Assembly (NCBI GenBank): GCA_902766255.1
Contig: CACXCS010000080.1
Location: 1-61,708, forward strand
Direction of reading: 5' to 3'
Length of the DNA stretch: 61,708 nt
Source: an uncultured Bacteroidia bacterium
GTDB taxonomy: Bacteria; Bacteroidota; Bacteroidia; Bacteroidales; UBA932
Numbering within the stretch: the first letter of the stretch is position 1; the number at the start of each line of letters is the position of its first letter. Shown here one piece after another: positions 49,660-58,710 of this stretch. The notes beneath the pieces were generated by a model that was not told the origin of the DNA, did no database searches, and saw only the letters and a list, made by a program, of their open reading frames with translations. The translations under genes were made by a program, and so were the position numbers.

Positions 49660-50727
49660 ATGATCAGCCAGGAACAAGTAAAAGATCTGGAGCTCCGCGT
49701 CGAGGCCCTGCACAAATATCTCAAAATCGACTCACGTCGCGCCGAAGTGGCCGCCAAAGAGTCACGTACCCACGAAGCGGACTTCTGGGACGATCCCAAA
49801 GCAGCCGAGCTTTTTCTGAAAGAGATTAATTCCGTAAAGTCCTGGGTCACAGCCTACGACAAAGTCAGAGGAGAGGTCGAAGACCTGGGCGTCCTGCTCG
49901 AACTGGAGCCCGAAAGCCCTGAAACCGACGCCGCTTTCGCAGCCGCCGTCAAATCCGTCGAAGACCTTGAACTAAAGAACATGCTCGGATCCGAAGGCGA
50001 CAACCTGGGCGCCGTGCTTACCATAAATTCCGGCGCCGGCGGCACCGAGGCCAACGACTGGAGTGCCATGCTCATGCGCATGTACATACGCTGGGGCGAG
50101 CGCAACGGTTACAAAATGACCACTACCGAATTCATCGAGGGTGATGAAGCCGGCATAAAGTCCTGCACCATACAGTTTGAAGGGGATTTCGCCTACGGTT
50201 ATCTCAAGGCGGAATCGGGCGTTCATCGTCTGGTACGTATATCTCCTTTCAATGCCCAGGGCAAGCGCCAGACCACCTTCAGCAGCGTATTCGTTTACCC
50301 CTTGGTGGACGACAGCATCAACATAGAAATCAACACGTCCGACATCGAATGGGACACCTTCCGCAGCGGAGGCCACGGCGGGCAGAATGTCAACAAGGTC
50401 GAAACCGGCGTGCGCGTGCGCCACATTCCTACAGGCATCACGGTCGAGAATACCGAAACCCGCTCCCAGCAGGACAACCGCCAGCGCGCCCTGCTTATAT
50501 TGAAGTCCCGCTTGTACGACATCGAACTCAAAAAGCGCCAGGAAAAGCAGGCTGAGCTCGAAGGCCAGAAAAAGAAAATTGAATGGGGCAGCCAGATACG
50601 TTCCTATGTGCTCCATCCCTACCGCATGGTAAAGGACCTGCGTACCGGCTACGAGACCGCTGATACCCAGGGAGTCCTGGACGGCGACCTGAACGCTTTT
50701 ATGAAAGAATTTTTAATGAACCAATAG
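49660..50727 (+). CDS. prfB: Peptide chain release factor 2, without frameshift site
   Basis: The 355-residue RF2 has the UGA/UAA-reading motif SPF at 195-197 (LVRISPF) and the GGQ motif at 240-242 (SGGHGGQNVNK). The reading frame is continuous. At the place where many bacteria carry an in-frame UGA and a programmed +1 shift (after the HKYL helix, residue 21), this gene reads LKID with no UGA. So autoregulation by frameshifting is not expected. It is four codons ahead of the fumarase gene (three bases apart), suggesting co-transcription. Confidence 0.96.
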   Translation: MISQEQVKDLELRVEALHKYLKIDSRRAEVAAKESRTHEADFWDDPKAAELFLKEINSVKSWVTAYDKVRGEVEDLGVLLELEPESPETDAAFAAAVKSVEDLELKNMLGSEGDNLGAVLTINSGAGGTEANDWSAMLMRMYIRWGERNGYKMTTTEFIEGDEAGIKSCTIQFEGDFAYGYLKAESGVHRLVRISPFNAQGKRQTTFSSVFVYPLVDDSINIEINTSDIEWDTFRSGGHGGQNVNKVETGVRVRHIPTGITVENTETRSQQDNRQRALLILKSRLYDIELKKRQEKQAELEGQKKKIEWGSQIRSYVLHPYRMVKDLRTGYETADTQGVLDGDLNAFMKEFLMNQ

Positions 50728-50730
50728 CAT

Positions 50731-52356
50731 ATGGCAGAATTCAAGTATGCGCCCATGTTCCAGCTTGGGCCCGACACCACAGAGTACTACAAGATTCCTG
50801 GATCCGAAAAACTCGTCTGCACTTCGGAGTTTGAAGGTCATAAGATCCTGAAAGTGAGCAAGGAAGCCCTTACACTCATGGCCAATACAGCCTTCCGCGA
50901 CGTGAGCTTCCTGTTGCGCCGTTCGCACAACGAGCAGGTTGCCAAGATTCTCCGTGACCCCGAGGCCAGCGAGAACGACAAATACGTGGCCCTCACCTTC
51001 TTGCGTAACGCCGAGGTTTCCTGCAAGGGCAAACTGCCGCTGTGCCAGGATACCGGCACTGCAATCATCCACGGCGAGAAAGGCCAGCAGGTATGGACCG
51101 GCTTCTGCGACGAGGAGGCCTTGAGCCTCGGTGTCTTCAAGACCTACACCGAGGAGAATCTCCGCTACTCGCAGAATGCCCCCCTGGACATGTACAACGA
51201 GGTAAACACCAAGTGCAACCTTCCCGCGCAGATTGACATCGAGGCTGCCGAAGGCGCCGAATACCGCTTCCTCTGCGTTACAAAGGGCGGCGGCAGCGCC
51301 AACAAGACTTACCTCTATCAGGAGACCAAGGCCCGCATCCAGAACCCGGGCACGCTCATTCCTTTCCTGGTGTCCAAGATGAAGACTCTCGGTACTGCCG
51401 CGTGTCCGCCGTATCACATTGCATTCGTAATCGGCGGTACATCAGCCGAGAAGAACCTGCTTACGGTCAAGCTTGCCAGTACCCATTACTACGACTCTCT
51501 GCCTACCTCAGGCGACCAGACCGGCCGTGCTTTCCGCGACACCGCTCTCGAGGCGCAGTTGCTTGAAGAGGCACACAAGATAGGCCTCGGGGCACAATTC
51601 GGCGGTAAGTATATGGCCCACGATATCCGTGTCGTGCGCCTGCCGCGTCACGGAGCAAGCTGCCCCATCGGTCTTGGAGTCAGCTGCTCGGCCGACCGCA
51701 ACATCAAAACCCGCATCGACGCAGACGGCGTATGGATCGAGAAACTGGACGACAAACCCTATGAACTCATCCCCGAGGAATACCGTAAGGCCGGCGAGGG
51801 CGAAGTAGTCCGCATCGACCTTGACCGCCCGATGAAGGAGGTTCTTGCCGAGTTGAGCAAGTATCCCGTAAGCACCCGCCTGAGCCTTAACGGTACTATT
51901 ATCGTCGGCCGCGATATCGCACACGCCAAGATCAAGGCGCGCCTTGATGCAGGCGAGCCTATGCCCGAGTACCTCAAGAATCACCCCATTTATTATGCGG
52001 GTCCCGCCAAGACCCCGTCGGGCATGGCCTGTGGCTCCATGGGCCCCACTACTGCCGGCCGTATGGACCCGTATGTGGATGAATTCCAGGAACATGGCGG
52101 CTCCATGATAATGCTGGCCAAGGGCAACCGCGCACAGTGTGTCACCGATGCTTGCAAGAAGCATGGCGGGTTCTATCTGGGTAGTATCGGCGGTCCTGCG
52201 GCCATACTTGCGCAGAACAACATCAAGAGCATCGAGTGCCTCGAATACCCTGAGCTTGGAATGGAGGCCATCTGGAAGATACGGGTAGAGGATTTCCCCG
52301 CCTTCATCCTGGTGGACGACAAGGGCAACGACTTTTTCAAGACTATAGGACTGTAG
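50731..52356 (+). CDS. Class I fumarate hydratase (iron-sulfur type)
   Basis: The 541-residue enzyme hydrates fumarate to malate in the reductive or oxidative TCA branch. Cluster-binding cysteines are Cys105 (PLCQDTGT), Cys225 (TAACPPYHI) and Cys319 (GVSCSADRN, with Cys311 also present in SCPIGLG). The C-terminal domain has the [22 protein letters not shown] and [11 protein letters not shown] motifs. It is a fused FumA/FumB-type single chain. It starts three bases after prfB and is followed by serB three bases later. Confidence 0.95.
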   Translation: MAEFKYAPMFQLGPDTTEYYKIPGSEKLVCTSEFEGHKILKVSKEALTLMANTAFRDVSFLLRRSHNEQVAKILRDPEASENDKYVALTFLRNAEVSCKGKLPLCQDTGTAIIHGEKGQQVWTGFCDEEALSLGVFKTYTEENLRYSQNAPLDMYNEVNTKCNLPAQIDIEAAEGAEYRFLCVTKGGGSANKTYLYQETKARIQNPGTLIPFLVSKMKTLGTAACPPYHIAFVIGGTSAEKNLLTVKLASTHYYDSLPTSGDQTGRAFRDTALEAQLLEEAHKIGLGAQFGGKYMAHDIRVVRLPRHGASCPIGLGVSCSADRNIKTRIDADGVWIEKLDDKPYELIPEEYRKAGEGEVVRIDLDRPMKEVLAELSKYPVSTRLSLNGTIIVGRDIAHAKIKARLDAGEPMPEYLKNHPIYYAGPAKTPSGMACGSMGPTTAGRMDPYVDEFQEHGGSMIMLAKGNRAQCVTDACKKHGGFYLGSIGGPAAILAQNNIKSIECLEYPELGMEAIWKIRVEDFPAFILVDDKGNDFFKTIGL

Positions 52357-52359
52357 CTG

Positions 52360-53568
52360 ATGATTGAGATTATTCAGGTCAACATCTCCGGCGACGACAA
52401 GCCGGGTCTTACTGCGGCGCTTATGGGCATCCTGGCCCGTTACGACGCATTCGTGCTGGACATAGGCCAGTCAAATATTCATAAGTCGCTGGTACTTGGT
52501 ATCTTGTTCAAGACTACTACCGAGCAGTCGGGCTTCATAATGAAGGACTTGCTCTTCGAAGCCTCCCGCCTCGGGGTTCAGATACGCTTCACCCCCATCG
52601 AACGTGACCAGTACGATGCGTGGGTGGCGAGACAAGGCCGCAACCGCTATATCGTTACCCTGCTGGGCCGCGAGGTTACTGCCAGCGAAATCGCCGAAGT
52701 CTCATCGGTCATCACAGCCCATGGTCTGAACATAGACGCCATCAAGCGCCTCACCGGCCGCATGCCGCTCGACAATCCTGTAGGCAAGTCCTGCATAGAG
52801 CTTTCCATCCGTGGTCAACTTAGCCAGGATGAAAGACTTGCGTTCCAAAAGGAGCTTATTTCACGCTCTGGCCGCGGGCTGGACATCTCGTTCCAGAAGG
52901 ATGATATTTACCGCCGTTCGCGCCGTCTTATTTGCTTTGATATGGACTCCACGCTAATTGGCACGGAGTGTATTGACGAGCTGGCAGACAGACACGGAGT
53001 AGGGGAGCAGGTCAAAGCCATAACCGCTTCGGCCATGCGCGGCGAAATCGACTTCAAGGAGAGTTTCCGGAGGCGGGTATCCCTGCTTGAAGGCCTGAGC
53101 GAGGACGTCATGGAGGATATTGCCCGCAATCTGCCTTATAATGAAGGACTTGAGAGGATGATGAGAATCCTCAAGATGGTGGGCTACAAAACCGCCATCC
53201 TGTCGGGTGGTTTTACCTACTTCGGCAACTATCTCAAGATGAAGTTCGGATTTGACTATGTATATGCCAATGAACTGGAGATAGTGGACGGCAAACTGAC
53301 CGGCCGCTATGTCGGAGAGGTGGTGGACGGCGCGCGTAAAGCCGAGCTGCTCAAGATCCTGTGCCAGGTTGAGAATATCCATCTGGAGCAGGCTGTGGCT
53401 GTGGGGGACGGCGCAAACGATTTGCCTATGCTCGGTCTGGCCGGCCTTGGGATAGCTTACCATGCCAAACCAAAAGTCAAGGCCACGGCCGATCAGAATC
53501 TCTCGACCATAGGCCTTGACGGCATTCTTTATTTCCTTGGCCTTAAGGACTCACAGATTGATCCTTAG
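52360..53568 (+). CDS. serB: Phosphoserine phosphatase SerB with two ACT domains
   Basis: The 402-residue enzyme has two ACT-like regulatory domains at about 1-85 and 92-175, then a HAD phosphatase domain. The nucleophile motif is FDMDSTLIGTECID (Asp near 194), motif II ILSGGFTYFG and motif IV GDGANDLPMLG. It dephosphorylates phosphoserine to serine in the last step of serine synthesis; ACT domains imply serine feedback. It is the last gene of the prfB transcript. The adjacent convergent gene is a serine/threonine transporter, so synthesis and uptake of serine sit side by side. Confidence 0.94.
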   Translation: MIEIIQVNISGDDKPGLTAALMGILARYDAFVLDIGQSNIHKSLVLGILFKTTTEQSGFIMKDLLFEASRLGVQIRFTPIERDQYDAWVARQGRNRYIVTLLGREVTASEIAEVSSVITAHGLNIDAIKRLTGRMPLDNPVGKSCIELSIRGQLSQDERLAFQKELISRSGRGLDISFQKDDIYRRSRRLICFDMDSTLIGTECIDELADRHGVGEQVKAITASAMRGEIDFKESFRRRVSLLEGLSEDVMEDIARNLPYNEGLERMMRILKMVGYKTAILSGGFTYFGNYLKMKFGFDYVYANELEIVDGKLTGRYVGEVVDGARKAELLKILCQVENIHLEQAVAVGDGANDLPMLGLAGLGIAYHAKPKVKATADQNLSTIGLDGILYFLGLKDSQIDP

Positions 53569-53590
53569 AAGGCTGGCTTTCAAATGAATT

Positions 53591-54799
53591 TCATTTTTTC
53601 CGCCGCAGTGCGCGGCGTTCGGCGGTGGCGGTGAAGAACACGTCACCGCTTGAATTTACGGCAGTCTCGACGGAGTCCTGAATGACTCCTATGATGAATC
53701 CGATGGCGACTGTCTGCATGGCAATGTCGTTGCTGATGCCGAAGAACGAGCAGGCCATGGGGATAAGCAGCAGCGAACCGCCGGCCACGCCCGAGGCGCC
53801 GCAGGCTCCGAGGGTAGCTATGACGCTGAGTACCAGAGCTGAGACGAAACTGACTTCTATGCCCAGAGTGTTGGCTGTGGCCAGAGACATGACGGTTATG
53901 GTTACAGCTGCTCCGTTCATGTTTATGGTGGCGCCCAGCGGGATACTTACCGAATAGAAATCCTCCTCGATATTCAGTTTCCGGCAGAGCTCCATGTTGA
54001 TGGGGATATTGGCAGCCGAAGAGCGGGTGAAGAAAGCGTTGAGACCGCTGTCCTTAAGGCATGTAAACAACAGGGGATAAGGGTTGCGTCCGGTGGCGAT
54101 GAAAGATATCAACGGATTGAATATCAACACGCTTACCAGCATGCATCCCACCAGGATAAGCAGCAGGCGCCCGTAGGTGGTGAAGATGTCCAGGCCGCTT
54201 TCCGATACTGCCGTGAACACCAGGCCGAGAACTCCGAACGGAGCGAACTGGATAATCCATTTTACAGCTGTTGTCAGCACTTCGGCAATGTCGGAAATGA
54301 CTTTTAAGGTGCCCTCTCCGGCAACCATCTTCAGGCCGAATCCAATTATCACAGCCCAGAACAGTATTCCTATGTAATTTGCTGTGGCTACTGCCTGGAA
54401 GGGATTCATCACCATATTGGAGAGCAGATTCATGAATATGTCGGTCAACCCTCCGGGGGCAGTTCCCTCGGCTCCTTCCTGGAAACTCAGGTTAACGGGG
54501 AAAAGGAAGCTGCCCGCCACCGCCACCGCTGCGGCAACCAAGGTGGCGGTGATGTACAGCACTATAACGGTGCGGAAGCGGGGACCGAGCCCGCCCTGCG
54601 CCTTTGAAATGGACGAGGCGACCAGAAAGGCCACCAGTATGGGAGCGATGGCCTTGAGGGCGCTTACGAAGATATGCCCCAGTATGCCTATACCTGTCCA
54701 CTGAGGAACTACCAGCCCCAGAACGGCACCTATTACAAGGCCGCACAGAATGCGCAGCATCAGGCTGGAGCCTGTCCATCTTTTCAGAAGAGAAGCCAT
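53591..54799 (-). CDS. sstT: Serine/threonine:sodium symporter SstT
   Basis: The 402-residue DAACS-family transporter has eight to nine hydrophobic segments. The family motif NMNGAAVTIT (sodium/substrate region), GLNAFFTRSSAANIPINM and the GASGVAGGSLLLIP hairpin are complete and match SstT rather than GltP. It imports serine and threonine with sodium. Its ATG overlaps the stop of the upstream lipoprotein (TAATG). A basic tail RRALRRKK ends it. Confidence 0.94.
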   Translation of the reverse strand: MASLLKRWTGSSLMLRILCGLVIGAVLGLVVPQWTGIGILGHIFVSALKAIAPILVAFLVASSISKAQGGLGPRFRTVIVLYITATLVAAAVAVAGSFLFPVNLSFQEGAEGTAPGGLTDIFMNLLSNMVMNPFQAVATANYIGILFWAVIIGFGLKMVAGEGTLKVISDIAEVLTTAVKWIIQFAPFGVLGLVFTAVSESGLDIFTTYGRLLLILVGCMLVSVLIFNPLISFIATGRNPYPLLFTCLKDSGLNAFFTRSSAANIPINMELCRKLNIEEDFYSVSIPLGATINMNGAAVTITVMSLATANTLGIEVSFVSALVLSVIATLGACGASGVAGGSLLLIPMACSFFGISNDIAMQTVAIGFIIGVIQDSVETAVNSSGDVFFTATAERRALRRKK

Positions 54800-55989
54800 T
54801 AACCTGCTGCGTTGGAGAGCATTATGCGGGCTATAGCGGCCCCGGGTTTAAATTGCTCGTTTCCGAGGTAATCGTCTTTGCTTACCTTGTACATGAAATC
54901 CTCGTCGAATCCGGTGAAGATCTCGATGAAATCCTTTCCTTCAACGATTGAGGTGTAGGTGGGCTCGTCGAACTGCTCGTTGACCCTGGCAACTACCTTG
55001 AAGAACTCGTCCATGCTCATTCCGGGATGGATTCCATAAGGGTTGGAGTATCGGGGGCTGCAGACCTCGATGCCGGTAATGTTGATGTCGGAATCGGCGT
55101 GGAACACAATCGTGGGCTCGCTCTCGCCATCTTTGACAAGTTTGTAAAGAGCCTCGAAGGGGCCATCATATCCTGCCTCCTCAGTAGTGTAACCAGGTAC
55201 GGAGAAAGGAACTGAATCGCCCAGGGAGATGCTTCCGAAGCCGTAATTGTAAAGGCTGGTCGCTCCGTCAGCAGTGTTCCGGACAAAGATGCTGCCGTCC
55301 CACTCGTACTTGACTCCGCTCATGCCTACATCCTCGATGTACACCTTGAAGCCTCTGTCGCTGTAGCCGGGATAGTACTGTTTGTTCTTGATGGCGTAGA
55401 ACAGATTCTCGCTGCCGAACAGCAGAAGGGAGTCGTCGGTAAGGTCGGACTCGGTGTATGGCTTGTCAAGTTTGAGGCTGGCAGATGATACTTTCCCGCT
55501 GCTCTTGTCGTACCAGTAGTAGCGGTCGGGCTCTTTGTTGTCGTCACCGTCGGCGTACGACCCTTGCTGGAATACTACGAAGATTCGGTTGCCGTCAGCG
55601 CTCTGGTATGCGTGAAGGTTCACGTAAGGGTGGGCGGTGTGCTCATCTTCGTTCTGCGACCAGTCATAGTCGTCGGGCCTTGTAAAGAAGTCCGACCAGT
55701 AGATGCTGTTGTCGGTCTTGGCCCATTTGTCCATGAATCCCTCGCCGTCACCCAGCACTCCGTCCTGCATCTCGGTGAATTTCTGACGGAATGCAGAGCG
55801 GTTTTCGGCCGGCTTGAGGTATTCGGGCATAACCGACTCTGGAATGGCACAGAAGACGGCCCAGAGATCGTCTCCCTGGAGGACCGGAATATCGTCGAAA
55901 GATTTTCCGGTCCCGTCAGGGGACGTCTGGCATGAGCAAACCAACAAGGCGGCAAGGACAGCCCAAGCTGCTATGAAGCCTTTTTTCAT
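54799..55989 (-). CDS. Large lipoprotein of unknown function
   Basis: The 396-residue product has lipobox region LLVCSCQ (Cys20 is the likely lipidation site, Cys18 an alternative). It is rich in Asp, Tyr, Ser and Gly, with predicted beta segments and no clear domain. The frame runs upstream to 56061, but the lipoprotein signal places the start at 55989. It is five bases downstream of the BIG2 lipoprotein stop and overlaps sstT (TAATG). A surface-binding role is only inference. Confidence 0.75.
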   Translation of the reverse strand: MKKGFIAAWAVLAALLVCSCQTSPDGTGKSFDDIPVLQGDDLWAVFCAIPESVMPEYLKPAENRSAFRQKFTEMQDGVLGDGEGFMDKWAKTDNSIYWSDFFTRPDDYDWSQNEDEHTAHPYVNLHAYQSADGNRIFVVFQQGSYADGDDNKEPDRYYWYDKSSGKVSSASLKLDKPYTESDLTDDSLLLFGSENLFYAIKNKQYYPGYSDRGFKVYIEDVGMSGVKYEWDGSIFVRNTADGATSLYNYGFGSISLGDSVPFSVPGYTTEEAGYDGPFEALYKLVKDGESEPTIVFHADSDINITGIEVCSPRYSNPYGIHPGMSMDEFFKVVARVNEQFDEPTYTSIVEGKDFIEIFTGFDEDFMYKVSKDDYLGNEQFKPGAAIARIMLSNAAG

Positions 55990-55994
55990 ATTTG

Positions 55995-57242
55995 TTACTT
56001 TTTGCGTATGGGGCGGATGGAGAGGCCGGTCTTCCTGGCGACGCCGAGGTCTTTGCTGCAAGATACGCCAGAGGAATTGAACATCAGGTTATGACTGTAT
56101 GCTCCGATTTCTTCATCGCCGGTTTTGAGAGAGGAAGACCAGTAGAATCCGGAGGTGGAATTAGCCTGGAGGCCATTTTCATCTATATAGCCGGCAGCGG
56201 GGAGGAAGATACTGTTGCCTTCGGCACCTTTGACCTTGCTCTTGACTACGATGCCGCTGACACCGCTTTTGTTGTAGTCGGAAGTCCATGTCCAGTCATA
56301 GTTATCCTTGTTGGCAAGAATCTCCCAGTCTTCAAATTTGGGAATGGAATAACCAGGACCGAGCATTTTGGTGACTACGTCATGATTTGACTGAAGGACA
56401 GTGGACTTCTCGGGGTTATAATAGAAGAAATCTTTGCCCTCGGTTCCGTCAAAATAGCTGTCCCAGCTGTAATCGTCTTTGAGCTCGGTTTCGCCCCAAG
56501 CATAGAAATACCCGATTTCTTCGGGCTTGCCGGCGCCCAGGTTGCGGTTGGCCCATGAGATTCCGTTGCCCATGTTGACGAACTCAAAGGAAGGAGCATC
56601 TGCATCGACAACCAGAATCTCGCATTTGGCGCTTACGGAAGGGTTGCTTTTGGAGGTAACGGTTACGGAGGCTGAACCTACCATGATTCCGGTGACCTGG
56701 CCGTAGTCGTCAACGATGGCAACGGGAGCCTTGCTGGTTTTCCAGTCAACGTCTGTGTTGTCAGCGTTGCCGGGGAGTACGTAGGCACTGAGTTTCACGG
56801 CTGTGCCTACAGGGAGGGTGAGATCGTAAGTGCTGAGAAGAATTCCCGTGACGGGGCCGCCGGATGAGCCGCCGGGGTTGGAAGGATCGGTCACCGTTAC
56901 TTTGACTGTGTCCGTGAAGCCTCCGTCCTTGGTGGTGACGGTTACGGTAGCAGTGCCGGCACTCTTGCCCGTAATGCGGCCTTCTTCGTCAACGGATGCA
57001 ACGGAAGGGTCGCTGGATGAGAATGAAACAGCTTTGTTCGACGCATTGGCAGGTTGGACAGCATAGCTGATAACGGAAACCTGGCCCTTCTCGATGGTGA
57101 TGGAAGGGAGGCTGACAGTTACGCCGGTGACGGCGACTTCGGCACCCTTGCGCTTGCAAGAAGTAACACTGAAAGTAGTGATGCACAGAGCCACTGCAGC
57201 CAGGACAGTGAGTGCGCCGGAAACAAAACGGTTGGTAATCAT
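55995..57242 (-). CDS. BIG2-domain lipoprotein with a FISUMP-like C-terminus
   Basis: The 415-residue product has lipobox SVTSC (Cys29). Two BIG2-type immunoglobulin-like domains follow: about 38-118 (TGVTVSLPSITIEKGQ, SVASVDEEGRITGKSAGTATVTV) and about 132-215 (TGILLSTYDLTLPVGTAV). A Gly/Ser linker (NPGGSSGGP) separates them. The C-terminal region of about 220-415 (GNGISWANRNLGAGKP, FYWSSS, LSIRPIRKK) resembles FISUMP domains. It is probably surface-exposed and involved in adhesion or polymer binding. It lies 24 bases downstream of the sulfatase and five bases upstream of the second lipoprotein. Confidence 0.87.
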   Translation of the reverse strand: MITNRFVSGALTVLAAVALCITTFSVTSCKRKGAEVAVTGVTVSLPSITIEKGQVSVISYAVQPANASNKAVSFSSSDPSVASVDEEGRITGKSAGTATVTVTTKDGGFTDTVKVTVTDPSNPGGSSGGPVTGILLSTYDLTLPVGTAVKLSAYVLPGNADNTDVDWKTSKAPVAIVDDYGQVTGIMVGSASVTVTSKSNPSVSAKCEILVVDADAPSFEFVNMGNGISWANRNLGAGKPEEIGYFYAWGETELKDDYSWDSYFDGTEGKDFFYYNPEKSTVLQSNHDVVTKMLGPGYSIPKFEDWEILANKDNYDWTWTSDYNKSGVSGIVVKSKVKGAEGNSIFLPAAGYIDENGLQANSTSGFYWSSSLKTGDEEIGAYSHNLMFNSSGVSCSKDLGVARKTGLSIRPIRKK

Positions 57243-57266
57243 AATACTATGGATTAAAAAAGATTT

Positions 57267-58658
57267 CTAGAATGGATTCTGCGGGGGCGCAAAGTCGTAG
57301 AAGGTTTTGTAGGGAAAACGCCTGGGCGCTCCGGGCTTGTCGGGGTAGAAGTCAGGCATTTGGTCTACCCGGGCCTTGACGGGCGCAAGGCGCTGCTGAA
57401 GCTCTGCCGGGGCCTCATCCCACAGCACGGGGCTCAGGAATTCCGGGTCCTGCCGGTAATTGTAGATGCGTCCGTCCCAGAAGTATGCGTATTCGTCGTC
57501 CATGGCGTAACGGGAGGCCTTGGGCGAGGGCGTAGTTGGCCAGAGAGGGTTGAAGTGGATGAGTATCAGATCTTTGGGATTGGGCTCGCGCCCGCACAGT
57601 TCCGGGTAGAGACTCACTCCGTCCAGCACCCATTCAGACGGTACGACGGCACCGGTTATGTCGGCAATTGTGGGCAGGATGTCTGTCAGGTCTGCCAGAT
57701 GGCCGCTTGTACGCCCCGCCAGCTTGTCACCCCAGGTGATGATAAGGGGGACGTGCGTGCCACGGTAGTTAGGCTCGCCTTTGCCGCCCCGTACTTCCTT
57801 GCCGCCGGCCGTCCGCGAGAGTATGCGGGTCGAGGTGCCGTTGTCCGAGGAAAAGATGAATATTGTATTGTCCCACAGCCCTTTGTCTTTGAGCTTGTGC
57901 ACCATCGCTCCTACTTGTTTGTCCATGTACCGGACCATGTATTTGAAGTAGGAGGTGTCGGCGCCGGAAGTGAAGCGGCTGTCGTACAGGTCGTCCCAGA
58001 GTTCGGTGTCGGGGGTGGTGGTGTGCGGGGTGTGAACCAGCGGCTCGGTGAAATACAGCAGGAAAGGCTGGCCGTCGGCGGCCTTGCGGTCGATAAAATC
58101 GAATGCGTAGTCCAGGGCTGCGTCGGGACCGTAGATGGCAAAGTCGTAGCGTTTGCCGTTGTTGTCCCACATACTGTTGGCGTAGCGGTCGGTCTGACGG
58201 GGGCCGCGGCTCTCACGGTACATCTCTACCTGTGAGCAGAAAGACTCGTCGAAGCCGAGGGCGGGAATCATGCCCCTGCTGCGCCCCAGCTGCCATTTGC
58301 CCGAGATGGCAGTGCTGTAGCCAGCTGATTGGGCGAGGGAGGCGAAACTTTGCTCGTCCTGGTTCATATAGCCGAATGCGACGTAGTTGCGGTCGTTGTA
58401 CTGGCCTGTCATAAGCTGAACGCGGGAAGGGGAGCTGAGCGGCTGGGCGTTCATGTTCATGAACTGTATGCCCTGCCTGGCAAGCGAATCGATGTTGGGA
58501 GTTTCGTATTCCACTCCGCCGTAGCAGCCGAAGCACTCGGTGCCGATATCGTCTGCGAAGAAGAAGACGATGTTGGGCCTGGAGGGCTGGTTGCCGGACG
58601 TGCAGGCACTTAGGGCGGCAAGAGCACCGATACCTGCGGTTATCCTTGAAACTCTCAT
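57267..58658 (-). CDS. Sulfatase, serine-type, lipoprotein
   Basis: The 463-residue enzyme has lipobox LSAC (Cys19). The sulfatase signature is SSPSRVQLMTG with Ser75 as the residue to be converted to formylglycine. The metal site is FFFADDIG at about 32-39 and the late SSDNGTST; GKWQLGRSRG is the substrate-binding Lys/His-like region. Serine-type enzymes need the anaerobic maturase anSME, which is not in this window. It should remove sulfate from host glycans such as mucin or glycosaminoglycans. Its promoter overlaps that of the divergent NusG-like gene. Confidence 0.92.
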   Translation of the reverse strand: MRVSRITAGIGALAALSACTSGNQPSRPNIVFFFADDIGTECFGCYGGVEYETPNIDSLARQGIQFMNMNAQPLSSPSRVQLMTGQYNDRNYVAFGYMNQDEQSFASLAQSAGYSTAISGKWQLGRSRGMIPALGFDESFCSQVEMYRESRGPRQTDRYANSMWDNNGKRYDFAIYGPDAALDYAFDFIDRKAADGQPFLLYFTEPLVHTPHTTTPDTELWDDLYDSRFTSGADTSYFKYMVRYMDKQVGAMVHKLKDKGLWDNTIFIFSSDNGTSTRILSRTAGGKEVRGGKGEPNYRGTHVPLIITWGDKLAGRTSGHLADLTDILPTIADITGAVVPSEWVLDGVSLYPELCGREPNPKDLILIHFNPLWPTTPSPKASRYAMDDEYAYFWDGRIYNYRQDPEFLSPVLWDEAPAELQQRLAPVKARVDQMPDFYPDKPGAPRRFPYKTFYDFAPPQNPF

Positions 58659-58671
58659 ACTTGCGCGTATT

Positions 58672-58703
58672 TTTGCAAAGATAAGAAAAAACTCCTACCT
58701 TTG
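58672..58703 (+). promoter_or_regulatory. Full Bacteroidota-type promoter of the NusG-sulfatase unit
   Basis: TTTG (58672-58675), a 20-base spacer and TACCTTTG (58696-58703) match the -33/-7 consensus exactly. The box ends seven bases before the ATG of the NusG-like gene. The -33 element touches the -7 box of the opposite sulfatase promoter. Confidence 0.8.
58676..58683 (-). promoter_or_regulatory. -7 box of the minus-strand sulfatase promoter
   Basis: On the minus strand TATCTTTG matches TAnnTTTG, 17 bases before the sulfatase ATG. It falls inside the spacer of the divergent promoter, so the two should exclude each other. Confidence 0.65.
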
Positions 58704-58710
58704 AAAGACG

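Noticed and set aside
48552-49850. A 432-codon open frame on the minus strand
   Set aside because: It spans three clear plus-strand genes (MATE, kinase-like, prfB) and has no promoter, signal or domain.
53582-53599. AAATGA/TCATTT stem followed by six T as a terminator after serB
   Set aside because: The stem is six A/T-rich pairs and overlaps the sstT stop; too weak to call.
57360-58235. A 291-codon open frame on the plus strand
   Set aside because: It is antisense to the sulfatase with intact catalytic motifs; Val/Gly-rich shadow sequence.
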